Shown here piece after piece: positions 7,114 through 14,526 of a stretch of 26,359 nucleotides of DNA (positions are counted from its first letter, which is position 1; every line of letters starts with the position of its first letter). The DNA comes from CAYGLV01 sp964351025 (GTDB lineage Bacteria; Actinomycetota; Thermoleophilia; Gaiellales; Gaiellaceae). The notes under the pieces were generated by a model that worked only from the letters and a program-made list of their open reading frames with translations, was not told the DNA's origin and ran no database searches. The stretch is from the NCBI GenBank assembly GCA_964351025.1, contig CAYGLV010000034.1, forward strand, positions 1-26,359. Reading direction: 5' to 3'. The position numbers and the translations under genes are program-made.

Positions 7114-9849
7114 GTGCACGTCTTAACAGATGTGGGCGCCAGTCTGATGACTTTCAACGAGACAACCGATGAGCGCGTGAGCTTCGACCCAGTGCGCATC
7201 GTCATCGTCGACGACAATCCCGACGATCGTGCCCTCGCCCGGCGTGTGCTCACACGCGAGTGGCCCGACGTCGAGGTCGTCGAGGTGGGTGACGCCGACG
7301 CGCTCGAGCAGGCGCTCGCTGGTGCCAGCGACGTGGTGATCACGGACTACTCGTTGCGCTTCGCCGACGGACTCGCGGTCCTGCGCTCGGTCAAGGAGCG
7401 GCTGCCCGGCTGCACGGTGATCATGCTGACGGGCACGGGTAGCGAGGAGATGTCGGTCGAGGCGATGAAAGCCGGCCTCGACGACTACGTGCTCAAGCAG
7501 CACCTGGCTCGGCTCGTGCCTGCGGTGCGGGCTGCGCTCGAGCGAGCACCCGAGCGTCGCGTGGCGGACGTCGCGGAGAGGCGCTATCGGGACCTGTTCC
7601 AGAGCGTCCCGATCGGGATCTTCCGCGTCACGTCCGACGGGCGCGTGCTGGAGGCCAACCCGGCTGCGCTCGCCATGTTCGGCGTCTCCAGCGCCGCTGA
7701 GCTGGAGGCGGGAGGAAGGTCGTCCTATGCCGATCCGGACGACCGCGCGCGCTGGCGCGCGCTCGCCGACGAGGGCGCCCTGCGAGGTTACGAGTACGAG
7801 ATACGCAGAGCGGATGGGACGGCGATGTGGCTCCGGCTCAACGGAGTCGCCGTGCGCGACCCGGGCGGGAACGTCACGCACTACGAGGCGATCGTCGAGG
7901 ACGTGACGGGCCCGCACGAGGTCGCCGAGCAGATGCGCCTGCTGCAACACGCGGTCGAGACCGCTGGCGATGCGTTCGTCATCTCCGACGCCCGCTCACC
8001 CGAACACGAAATCGTCTACGTCAACCCCGCCTTCGAGCGGATCACGGGACATCCGCCCGAGGAGATCGTCGGGCGCGACATCCGCATCCTCCATGGTCCG
8101 GAGACCGATCCGGCCGGGGTCGAGAAGCTCCTGCGCGCGGCTGCCGAAGGCCGCGACGTCACCGTCACATTGCTCGAGTATCGCAAGGACGGCTCGACGT
8201 TCTTGAACGAGATCAAGCTCGGCTACGTTCGCGACGAGAACGGCGCGGTCACGCACGTCGTCGGGGTCAACACCGACGTCACGGACGAGCGGCGGGCGCT
8301 CGCCGCCCTCGTCGAGAGTGAGAGCCGCTTCCGCACGCTGGCCGACAGCGCGCCGGTCATGATCTGGCTCAACGACGTCGAGGGTCGCTGCACCTTCATG
8401 AACAAGACCGCGCTCGACCTGACTGGACGGGAGCTCGAGGACGAGCTCGGGGACGGCTGGCTCGAGGATGTCCATCCGGACGATCGCGACGCTGTGCGGG
8501 CCGAATGGGGCCTCGGTGTCGCCGAGCGCCGCGTCGTCGAGAACGAGCACCGACTGCTGCTCGCGGACGGCAGCTTCCGCTGGGTCCTGGCCCGCGCCGA
8601 GCCGCGGCACGCGCCGGACGGGTCATTCCTCGGCTACATCGGCGTCGGCGTGGACATCCACAGCCGCAAGCTGGCCGAGAGCCGGCTCGAGGAAACGGTC
8701 AGCCTGCTCGACTCGCTGCTCGAGAGCGCGCCGGTCGGCATCGCCTTCCTCGACACGGAGCTGCGCTACGTGAGGATCAACCCGACGCTCGCGGGGATCA
8801 TCGGCTGCGGCCCGGACGAGTACGCGGGCAAGACGACAGCCGAGCTCGTGCCCGGGGTTGCCGGGCCCGCGATGCGGAGCCAGAGAGCCGTGCTCGAGAC
8901 CGGCGAGGCGCTCGTCGGGGTCGAGATCGTCGGCGATGTCGCCTCGAGACCCGGCGAGACGAGCCGCTTCCTGACCAGCTACTACCCCGTCTTCGGTGCG
9001 CGGGGGCAGATACACGGCGTCGGGCTCGTCACGATCGACGTCACCGAGCGAGCGAGGCTGGAGGAGCAGTTCCTGCAGGCGCAGAAGATGGAGGCGGTCG
9101 GGCTGCTGGCGGGCGGTGTCGCGCACGACTTCAACAACCTGCTGACGGTGATCAACGGCTACGCCGAGCTGGTCGTTCAGCAGCTCGGGGCCGATCACGA
9201 GCTGCGCCCGCAGGTCGAGGAGATCCGCGCCGCCGGCGAGCGGGCGGCGGTGTTGACCCGGCAGCTGCTCGCCTTCGGCCGTCGCGAGGTCATCAACCCG
9301 ACCGTGCTCGACCTGAACGAGCTCGTCGGCAACCTCGAGCGCATGCTGCGGCGCGTGATCGGCGAGGACGTCGCGCTGGCCGTCGTCCCGTCCGCGGCCC
9401 CTGCGCTCGTCACGGCCGATCCCGGCCAGCTCGAGCAGGTCGTCGTCAACCTCGTGATCAACGCGCGTGACGCCATGCCTGCCGGCGGGCGGGTCGAGCT
9501 CGCGATCAGTCACCTCCCGGGGGCGCGCGAGATCGAGCTGTCGGTCGCCGATACCGGCTCCGGCATCGACGAACGCACGCGGGCGCGCATCTTCGAGCCC
9601 TTCTTCACGACGAAGGAGGCAGGCAAGGGCACGGGGCTCGGGCTCTCGACGGTGCTCGGCATCGTCGAGCAGAGCGGCGGCCGGATCAGCGTCGACAGCG
9701 AGCCAGGCCGTGGCACGGTGTTCCGCGTCGCGCTGCCGCAGGCTGTGGGCGACGGCCTCCCGGAGACCGGAGGGGCCGCGGCGCGGGCGGGCGCGGCTGG
9801 TTCGGAGACCGTGCTGCTCGTCCGGGACGATCCCGTCGTCGGAAGCTGA
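7114..9849 (+). CDS. REC-PAS-PAS-PAS-PAS histidine kinase with a truncated C-terminal receiver
   Basis: A 911-residue cytoplasmic sensor kinase with no transmembrane segment. An N-terminal receiver spans about 27-141, with acidic pocket Asp33/Asp34, phospho-acceptor Asp78 (VVITDYS), Thr106 and Lys128. Four PAS domains lie at about 158-267, 277-392, 402-516 and 531-645. The HisKA H-box GGVAHDFNNLL has His671. The ATPase domain shows N-box NLVINARDAM, DTGSGI (813-818) and GKGTGLGLS. After a linker, a second receiver begins (ETVLLVRDDPVV) but stops at VVGS, where a one-base shift would continue RKLIGAVLADRYRV. The GTG start at 7114 is chosen because CACAAT lies 8 bases upstream; ATG 7147 is an alternative. 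The PAS2 domain is LOV-like but lacks the photoactive cysteine. Confidence 0.9.
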   Translation: MHVLTDVGASLMTFNETTDERVSFDPVRIVIVDDNPDDRALARRVLTREWPDVEVVEVGDADALEQALAGASDVVITDYSLRFADGLAVLRSVKERLPGCTVIMLTGTGSEEMSVEAMKAGLDDYVLKQHLARLVPAVRAALERAPERRVADVAERRYRDLFQSVPIGIFRVTSDGRVLEANPAALAMFGVSSAAELEAGGRSSYADPDDRARWRALADEGALRGYEYEIRRADGTAMWLRLNGVAVRDPGGNVTHYEAIVEDVTGPHEVAEQMRLLQHAVETAGDAFVISDARSPEHEIVYVNPAFERITGHPPEEIVGRDIRILHGPETDPAGVEKLLRAAAEGRDVTVTLLEYRKDGSTFLNEIKLGYVRDENGAVTHVVGVNTDVTDERRALAALVESESRFRTLADSAPVMIWLNDVEGRCTFMNKTALDLTGRELEDELGDGWLEDVHPDDRDAVRAEWGLGVAERRVVENEHRLLLADGSFRWVLARAEPRHAPDGSFLGYIGVGVDIHSRKLAESRLEETVSLLDSLLESAPVGIAFLDTELRYVRINPTLAGIIGCGPDEYAGKTTAELVPGVAGPAMRSQRAVLETGEALVGVEIVGDVASRPGETSRFLTSYYPVFGARGQIHGVGLVTIDVTERARLEEQFLQAQKMEAVGLLAGGVAHDFNNLLTVINGYAELVVQQLGADHELRPQVEEIRAAGERAAVLTRQLLAFGRREVINPTVLDLNELVGNLERMLRRVIGEDVALAVVPSAAPALVTADPGQLEQVVVNLVINARDAMPAGGRVELAISHLPGAREIELSVADTGSGIDERTRARIFEPFFTTKEAGKGTGLGLSTVLGIVEQSGGRISVDSEPGRGTVFRVALPQAVGDGLPETGGAAARAGAAGSETVLLVRDDPVVGS

Positions 9850-9995
9850 TCGGAGCCGTGCTCGCTGACCGATATCGTGTGACCCGCATGAGATGTCCCG
9901 AGCTCGCGGAGCAGATCTGGGTGCGCAGGCCACGCGTCCGCGTCGCGCGCATGTCCGGCTACGCGGATGCTGCACTCGCCGGGGGCGACAGATGA
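9840..9995 (+). pseudogene. Remnant of the kinase's C-terminal receiver domain
   Basis: In the frame beginning at 9840, RKLIGAVLADRYRVTRM resembles receiver helix 1 and strand 2. It is followed directly by PELAEQIWVRRPRVRVARMSG and YADAALAGGDR, which resembles helix 4, strand 4 and the MSGY segment. The middle of the domain with the phospho-acceptor Asp is missing, as is the C-terminal strand and helix. Together with the frameshift near 9840 this is a degraded receiver. From ATG 9888 the stretch also reads as a 35-codon ORF whose TGA overlaps the crotonase ATG (ATGA, 9992-9995), so it could still be translated and couple the two genes. Confidence 0.6.
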
Positions 9996-10768
9996 GCGTC
10001 GTGCGTGTGGAGCGCTTCCCAGACGAGCGGATCGCCGTCGTCACGCTCGACCGGCCGCCCCTGAACGCGATCGACGAGGGGCTCGCCACCGATCTGCTCG
10101 CCGCGATCGAGGAGCTCGAGGGCGCGGCTCCGGCCGACGTGGCCGCGGCTCTCGTCCAGAGCGCGTGCGAGGGTGTCTTCATGGTCGGCGCCGACCTCGA
10201 GGCGGTGCAGACCGTGGGTCCCGATGACGTCGAGCGGGTGAGCCAGGTCCAGGACGTGATGACCCGTTTCGCGGAGCTGCCGATGCCGACGGTCGCGGCG
10301 ATCAACGGTCACGCGCTCGGCGGCGGTTTCGAGCTCGCGCTCGCCTGCGATTTCCGCTTCCTGGCGCGGGGGCCTGGGCTCGTGGGCCTGCCGGAGGTGC
10401 GACTCGGCCTTCTGCCCGGCGCCGGGGGGACACAGCGGCTGACCCGGCTCGTCGGCGCCGGGCGGGCGACGATGCTGATGCTGAAGGGCCTTCAGCTGAC
10501 GCCCGAGCAGGCACTCGAGGACGGACTCGTGCACGAGCTGGCCGAGCCGGAGGAGCTCGCGGCGCGAGCCCGCGACTTCACCGTGCGGCTCGCGGCCCAG
10601 GCCCCGCTCGCTCTGCGGGCGATCAAGCGCTCGATCGCGGCCGCGTACCGCCCCGACGGGCTCGAGGTCGAGAAGCAGGGTTTCCGCGAGCTGCTGCTCT
10701 CGGAAGACGCGAAGACCGGTGTCGCCGCGTTCTTCGCGGGCGACAAGGCCCGCTTCAGCGGCCGCTAG
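9992..10768 (+). CDS. Enoyl-CoA hydratase/isomerase (crotonase family)
   Basis: A 258-residue crotonase. The start is ATG 9992, which gives the family N-terminus (VERFPDERIAVVTLDRPP) and overlaps the upstream remnant frame as ATGA. The oxyanion-hole segments are FMVGADL (63-69) and GHALGGGFELALACD (106-120). Both catalytic glutamates of hydratases are present, Glu114 and Glu135 (LPEVRLGLLPGAGGT). It probably hydrates trans-2-enoyl-CoA to 3-hydroxyacyl-CoA, complementing the ACAD and SDR enzymes encoded upstream, though the kinase gene separates them. Its stop TAG forms the first half of the next gene's candidate -10 box. Confidence 0.92.
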   Translation: MSVVRVERFPDERIAVVTLDRPPLNAIDEGLATDLLAAIEELEGAAPADVAAALVQSACEGVFMVGADLEAVQTVGPDDVERVSQVQDVMTRFAELPMPTVAAINGHALGGGFELALACDFRFLARGPGLVGLPEVRLGLLPGAGGTQRLTRLVGAGRATMLMLKGLQLTPEQALEDGLVHELAEPEELAARARDFTVRLAAQAPLALRAIKRSIAAAYRPDGLEVEKQGFRELLLSEDAKTGVAAFFAGDKARFSGR

Positions 10769-10771
10769 ACT
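10766..10771 (+). promoter_or_regulatory. Candidate -10 box (TAGACT) of the VanW-family gene, sharing the crotonase stop codon
   Basis: TAGACT starts with the TAG stop of the crotonase gene and ends 7 bases before the TTG start at 10779. No Shine-Dalgarno lies between them. Confidence 0.45.
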
Positions 10772-10778
10772 TTCTCCC

Positions 10779-12602
10779 TTGGCCGTCAACTCCTCAACCG
10801 CGGGTGTCGCCGTGCGCCCGATCCGGGTCGCGCGCTGGCTCCTTGCCGGCCTCGCCGGAGCCATCGTGCTGGTGGTGCTCGTCGGCCAGGTCTTCGCCGG
10901 CTCGCCCTCGCGGCTCGCGGTCGGGGTCACGATCGCCGGCGTGGATGTCGGTGGGCTCGACGCCGCAGAGGCGCTCGCCCGCCTCGAGACACAGGCGTCG
11001 GCCCTCGCGCGCGTGCCCGTTGTCTTCACCGCTTCGGGGCAGCGCTTCCCAGTCGAGGCCGCCCAGCTCGGCGTGCGCGTGGACTGGGCCGGCGCCGTGG
11101 CAAGCGCCCAGCGTGACGGAGAGGGCTTCGGCCCCGTCCGCGGCTTCAAGCGACTCGTCACCAGGTTCTTCGGCACGGAGATCGCACCGGCGACGACGGC
11201 GTACGCCGCGGCGCTCGACTACAAGCTCGAGCAGCTCGCCGCCACGATCGATCGCAACCACGTCGAGGCCCGGATCGAGCTGGAGAACCTCCAGATCGTG
11301 ACGGTGCCCGGCCAGAGCGGCCTCCGGCTCGACCGGCAGGGTGCGGGCCGAACGATCGTGCGCTCGCTCGCCTCGCTCGAGCGCGGAGTGCCGGTCGCGC
11401 TCCCGGTGCAGGTTGACCCCGTCGAGGTTACGGCCGCCGACCTCGCGGTCGCCGCGGCGCAGGCACAGACGGCCGTCTCGGCGCCCGTGCGTCTCGTCTC
11501 CGGCAAGACCCGCTGGCGGTTGCCGCGCTCCCGGATCGCCTCGCTGCTCTCGCTGCCGAAGGCCGGCGCGACGCGGATTGCGATCGCAGGGCCCGGCGCG
11601 GAGACGTACTTCAAGCAGCTCCGCAAGACCGTCGAGCGCGACCCCGTGGACGCGGGTTTCAGGATCGGTAAGGCGAGCGTGCCGCAGGTGGTGCCGGCGA
11701 AGGACGGGATCATCCTCGACGTGCCGGCTACCGCCAAGGCGCTCCTCACAGCGGCGATCTCGCCGACTGAGCGCGTCGCGCAGCTCGCCGTCCGCGCTGA
11801 GTCTGCGGCGCGGACGACCGCAGACGCACAGGCGATGGGCATTACCGAGCGCCTCTCGAGCTACCGCACATCCAACGCAGGCACGGCCGGCCGGATCACG
11901 AACCTCCGCCTGGCGGTGGCCGCGCTCGACGGGACGCTCCTCCCGCCCGGCGGGACGTTTTCGCTCAACGCCGCCGTCGGCGAGCGCACGGCCGAGGGCG
12001 GCTACCGGTCGGCGCCGGTGATCTACGGCAATGAGTACCGCGAGGACATCGGCGGCGGCGTCTCGCAGGTGGCGACGACGGTGTTCAACGCCGCCTGGGA
12101 GGCGGGTCTCAAGCTCACCGAGCGCAATCCGCACGCGTTCTACATCAGCCGCTACCAGCTCGGCCGCGACGCGACGGTGAACTGGCCCGACCTCGACGTC
12201 AAGTTCGCCAACAGCACGAAGAGCTGGCTGCTCGTAAAGGGCGATTACGACGACCAGGGCATCACGGTGAGCATCTACGGCGGCGAGCGCCGGCGGGTCG
12301 TCAGCGTGCCCTCCTCGTTGCGGTTCACCGGCCCTCCGCCGGTGAAACGGGTCAAGGACCCGACGCTCGCAAAGGGCAAGACCGTCGTCGAGGAGCCCGG
12401 TACGCAGTCGTCCGCGACGAGCGTGAAGCGGACGGTGTACGCGGAGAACGGCGACCTCCTGTACGACGAGACCTGGAACACGTCCTACCGGGGCGAGTCC
12501 AGGGTGATCCGCGTCGGCACGAAGAAGCCGAAGGCGTCGGCCGAGCAGCTCGCGGCGCTGCTCGCCGCGGCCGCCGCCGCCGGCATTACGACTCAGCCCT
12601 AG
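10779..12602 (+). CDS. VanW-family membrane-anchored envelope protein
   Basis: A 607-residue protein from TTG 10779. A short basic N-terminus leads into one transmembrane segment (about 19-40), so the rest lies outside the membrane. Residues about 45-330 contain tandem YoaR-like putative peptidoglycan-binding repeats (VTIAGVDVGGLDAAEAL and similar). The VanW domain follows at about 354-505 (TNLRLAVAALDGTLLPPGGT, DIGGGVSQVATTVFNAAW). A G5-like stretch follows (about 530-590, KTVVEEPGTQSSATSVKRTVY to RVIRVGTKK), then a low-complexity alanine-rich tail. VanW proteins are linked to cell-wall or glycopeptide contexts, but their biochemistry is not settled. No vancomycin-resistance genes are nearby. 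The 3' end overlaps the convergent thioesterase gene by 17 bases. Confidence 0.9.
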   Translation: MAVNSSTAGVAVRPIRVARWLLAGLAGAIVLVVLVGQVFAGSPSRLAVGVTIAGVDVGGLDAAEALARLETQASALARVPVVFTASGQRFPVEAAQLGVRVDWAGAVASAQRDGEGFGPVRGFKRLVTRFFGTEIAPATTAYAAALDYKLEQLAATIDRNHVEARIELENLQIVTVPGQSGLRLDRQGAGRTIVRSLASLERGVPVALPVQVDPVEVTAADLAVAAAQAQTAVSAPVRLVSGKTRWRLPRSRIASLLSLPKAGATRIAIAGPGAETYFKQLRKTVERDPVDAGFRIGKASVPQVVPAKDGIILDVPATAKALLTAAISPTERVAQLAVRAESAARTTADAQAMGITERLSSYRTSNAGTAGRITNLRLAVAALDGTLLPPGGTFSLNAAVGERTAEGGYRSAPVIYGNEYREDIGGGVSQVATTVFNAAWEAGLKLTERNPHAFYISRYQLGRDATVNWPDLDVKFANSTKSWLLVKGDYDDQGITVSIYGGERRRVVSVPSSLRFTGPPPVKRVKDPTLAKGKTVVEEPGTQSSATSVKRTVYAENGDLLYDETWNTSYRGESRVIRVGTKKPKASAEQLAALLAAAAAAGITTQP

Positions 12603-12996
12603 CGACCGCCTCGGTGAACGAGGCCGGAAGGCGCGTCGGCCGGTGGGTTACGGCATCCACGGTCGCATGCCCGGTCCACCCGTCGGCGACGAGCTCGCCG
12701 TCGCGCTCGAAGGCGTACTCGTAGCGGAAGCGGGCGCCCCTGACGTCGCGGCAGCGCGTCCAGATCCGCAGCCGGTCGTCGAAGCGGGCTGCCTGGACGT
12801 AGCGGAGGTGCACTTCGGTCGTGAGCGCCTCGATCCCCTGGGCCTGAATGGAGAGGTAGCCGCCCGCGTACTCGGCGAGGTAGGCGATGCGGGCGACCTC
12901 GCACCAGACCACGAACGAGGCGTGGTGGGCGATCCCCTGCGCGTCGGTCTCGGCGAAGCGCACGCTCACGTCGGTCGAGAAGTTGAAGCCGTCCAC
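12586..12996 (-). CDS. Acyl-CoA thioesterase, YbgC/FadM-like (4HBT hotdog fold)
   Basis: A 136-residue single hotdog-domain protein. The signature FAETDAQGIAHHASFVVWCEVAR (about 14-36) contains the catalytic-type aspartate (Asp18) and the His/Asn-type loop of 4-hydroxybenzoyl-CoA thioesterases. LRYVQAARFDDRLRIWTR matches the central strands. It probably hydrolyses short or medium acyl-CoAs, which fits the acyl-CoA enzymes in the window, though the substrate is not readable. The GTG start at 12996 lies 7 bases after a minus-strand TAGGGT, with no ribosome site. The gene ends inside the tail of the VanW gene. Confidence 0.88.
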   Translation of the reverse strand: MDGFNFSTDVSVRFAETDAQGIAHHASFVVWCEVARIAYLAEYAGGYLSIQAQGIEALTTEVHLRYVQAARFDDRLRIWTRCRDVRGARFRYEYAFERDGELVADGWTGHATVDAVTHRPTRLPASFTEAVARAES

Positions 12997-13003
12997 GGGC
13001 GCA

Positions 13004-13009
13004 ACCCTA
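13004..13009 (-). promoter_or_regulatory. Candidate -10 box (TAGGGT, minus strand) of the thioesterase gene
   Basis: TAGGGT on the minus strand is separated by 7 bases from the GTG start at 12996, the same spacing as for the VanW and sirtuin genes. It fits a leaderless transcript. Confidence 0.45.
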
Positions 13010-13035
13010 GTCGTCCGGCCTTCCGCGCCGGCGTG

Positions 13036-13335
13036 CTACTCGCGGCTCCAGCGGCCGAGCGCCGCGAGCATGCGCTCCAGAGCGAGCCCGGATCCGGTGA
13101 GCGTGTACTCGACGCGGGGTGGGATCTCCGAGAACTGGGCACGGGAGACAACCCCGGCGTGCTCGAGCTCCGCGAGCCGGCGGCTCAGGACGGTGTCGCC
13201 CAGGCCGGGAACCTGGGCGCGCAACTCCGAGAAGCGGCGGGGGCCCGACCGAAGCGCGGCGACAATCTCCGGAGCCCACTTGCGGCGGAGCAGATCGCCG
13301 GGGCCAGGGCCGGGTTCGTTCGCAGCAGCGGGCAT
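13036..13335 (-). CDS. HxlR-family winged-helix transcriptional regulator
   Basis: A 99-residue regulator. RRKWAPEIVAALRSGPRRFSE is the HxlR/MarR-like first helix region, followed by a recognition helix segment LGDTVLSRRLAELEHAGVV and a wing PPRVEYTLTGSG. This is nearly the full length of the HxlR domain with little else. The usual N-terminal cysteine of redox-sensing members is absent; the protein contains no cysteine. GGAGG lies 5 bases before the ATG. It follows the second cupredoxin gene on the same strand by 70 bases, so it may be the last gene of that operon or a separate unit. Its targets are not known. Confidence 0.88.
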   Translation of the reverse strand: MPAAANEPGPGPGDLLRRKWAPEIVAALRSGPRRFSELRAQVPGLGDTVLSRRLAELEHAGVVSRAQFSEIPPRVEYTLTGSGLALERMLAALGRWSRE

Positions 13336-13405
13336 CGACGCCTCCGGCCTCTCTCCCGGCGCCGGTGGTCCGTGGGGACGGCGCCGGGAGAGACCTGGTC
13401 GGTGC

Positions 13406-13828
13406 TCAGCTCACGCGCAGGGCGGCGAACTGGCCCGCCTTGTAGTGGCCGAGCAGGTTGCAGAGCAGCACGTACTTGCCGGGCTTCAGGTTCAGGGTGA
13501 CGGCCCGCTTCTGGCCGGCGGGGACCTTCTCGATCTCACCCTTGAGACCCTTCTCCAGCGCCTCGCCTCCCTTGACTACGAGGGCGTGGTGGTGCGCGTC
13601 GGTGCGGAGCACGACGAACTCGTGCTCGAGGGCGCCCGTGTTCTTGACGACGAACGTCACCTTTCCGGCCTTGACGCGCTTCGTAGACGGGATGAGCTTC
13701 CACTCCATCAGGACGACGCTGACCTTCGCGGGCGCCTGAACGCGGGCCGGCGCTGCCGCCGCCGCTCCCAGGCTGATCGTCAGCGCGGTCAGAACGGCGA
13801 GCCCGACAGCTGTCTTGAGCCTGCTCAC
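13406..13828 (-). CDS. Secreted plastocyanin-like cupredoxin with glutamine as probable axial ligand
   Basis: A 140-residue exported protein. The signal peptide covers about 1-26 (AVGLAVLTALTISLGAAAAA). The cupredoxin fold follows, with a type 1 copper site: His69 (GALEHEFVV), Cys123 and His128 (LLCNLLGHYKAGQ). The residue in the axial methionine position is Gln133, as in stellacyanin-type centres, which would lower the reduction potential. The likely role is periplasmic or extracytoplasmic electron transfer or copper binding. The GTG start at 13828 gives the complete signal peptide; a longer open frame upstream lies over the other cupredoxin gene and is rejected. It begins 12 bases after that gene's stop, so the two form an operon. 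Confidence 0.85.
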   Translation of the reverse strand: MSRLKTAVGLAVLTALTISLGAAAAAPARVQAPAKVSVVLMEWKLIPSTKRVKAGKVTFVVKNTGALEHEFVVLRTDAHHHALVVKGGEALEKGLKGEIEKVPAGQKRAVTLNLKPGKYVLLCNLLGHYKAGQFAALRVS

Positions 13829-13839
13829 GGGACGCGTCC

Positions 13840-14346
13840 CTAGCACGGCAGCACGACCAGGTCGGCGGTGTGAGACGGCTTGTGCGTGATGCAGATGATC
13901 GGGAAGATCCCCACCTTGTTGGCCTTGAAGACCGACGTGGCGAGCTGGCCCCGGTACACGGTGAAGTTCTTGTCGAAGTCCGGGATCACGATCTCGTGCG
14001 ACTTCGCGTTCACGCCGAAGATCTTGAGCACGACGCGCTCGCCCTTGCAGGCGGCGACGACAGCGGTGTCGAAGCGGTAGGTCTCGACTGCCCACTTACC
14101 GGCCTCGCTCGCGACCTCGGGGTGCCCGGGCGGGAACGACTCGTAGCCGCCGCCGGCCGGGAGGGGCGCCGTCGGGTACGCCTCCTTCGAGACGTTGCTC
14201 GAGCCCTTCCACTCCACGGCGCTCATGTAGATCATGCGCGTCTTCGCGGTGGCCTTCGCGTCGCTGTCGGTGACGGCGACGGAGGCGATCCCGATCGCGG
14301 TGATGCCGACGGCGATCGCCGCGAGCAGCCAAAGCTTCTTGCCCAT
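13840..14346 (-). CDS. Exported cupredoxin-fold protein with a C-X2-H-X3-H copper loop (nitrosocyanin-like)
   Basis: A 168-residue protein with an N-terminal hydrophobic anchor or signal (about 5-26, LWLLAAIAVGITAIGIASVAV). A unique middle region (45-90, rich in Gly and Pro) precedes the C-terminal cupredoxin half: His117 (SHEIVIPDFDKNF), then GIFPIICITHKPSHTADLVVL with Cys152, His155 and His159. Plastocyanins have C-X4-H, CuA sites have C-X3-C, and nitrosocyanin, from memory, has C-X2-H-X4-H. The spacing here is closest to nitrosocyanin, but it could also be a degenerate CuA-like subunit. An AAAGGAG site lies 7 bases before the ATG. It is transcribed with the second cupredoxin, downstream of a two-component system. 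Confidence 0.78.
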   Translation of the reverse strand: MGKKLWLLAAIAVGITAIGIASVAVTDSDAKATAKTRMIYMSAVEWKGSSNVSKEAYPTAPLPAGGGYESFPPGHPEVASEAGKWAVETYRFDTAVVAACKGERVVLKIFGVNAKSHEIVIPDFDKNFTVYRGQLATSVFKANKVGIFPIICITHKPSHTADLVVLPC

Positions 14347-14463
14347 TCCGTTCTCCTTTCGAGGTCCAGGCGGGGCGTGACCCCTAGTGCCCGACGAGTA
14401 ACTTCCGCTTGCGAAAGCAGCTTCCCCGCGCCGGCGTCCTCGCGCAACGGCGAGAACACGTCG

Positions 14464-14477
14464 TTTTCCAGGGAAAA
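14464..14477. promoter_or_regulatory. Short palindrome upstream of the cupredoxin operon
   Basis: TTTTCC (14464-14469) and GGAAAA (14472-14477) are perfect inverted repeats separated by AG, an unusually AT-rich patch for this DNA, about 120 bases upstream of the cupredoxin start. It may be an operator, for example for the adjacent NarL-type regulator, but nothing shows that directly. Confidence 0.25.
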
Positions 14478-14500
14478 GCGGTAGTTCTTCGCGGCGCTGA

Positions 14501-14524
14501 ACCCACCAGGATTGGTAGGTGGGT
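14501..14524 (-). terminator. Hairpin just after the response-regulator gene
   Basis: ACCCACC (14501-14507) pairs with GGTGGGT (14518-14524) with a 10-base loop, beginning 2 bases after the response-regulator stop on the minus strand. There is no U tract, so it may be a weak terminator or an mRNA-stabilising hairpin. Confidence 0.4.
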
Positions 14525-14526
14525 GC

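Noticed and set aside
8623..10305. 560-codon minus-strand frame over the kinase
   Set aside because: No domain similarity and composition typical of shadows. The plus strand is a full sensor kinase.
10779..12602. Vancomycin-resistance role for the VanW-family gene
   Set aside because: No vanHAX, vanRS or D-Ala-D-Lac genes are near, and VanW-domain proteins are widespread in bacteria without resistance.
13829..13840. GGGACGCGTCCC perfect palindrome between the cupredoxin genes
   Set aside because: It is 12 bases long and lies in an operon gap with no associated promoter. Such palindromes occur by chance in this GC-rich DNA.
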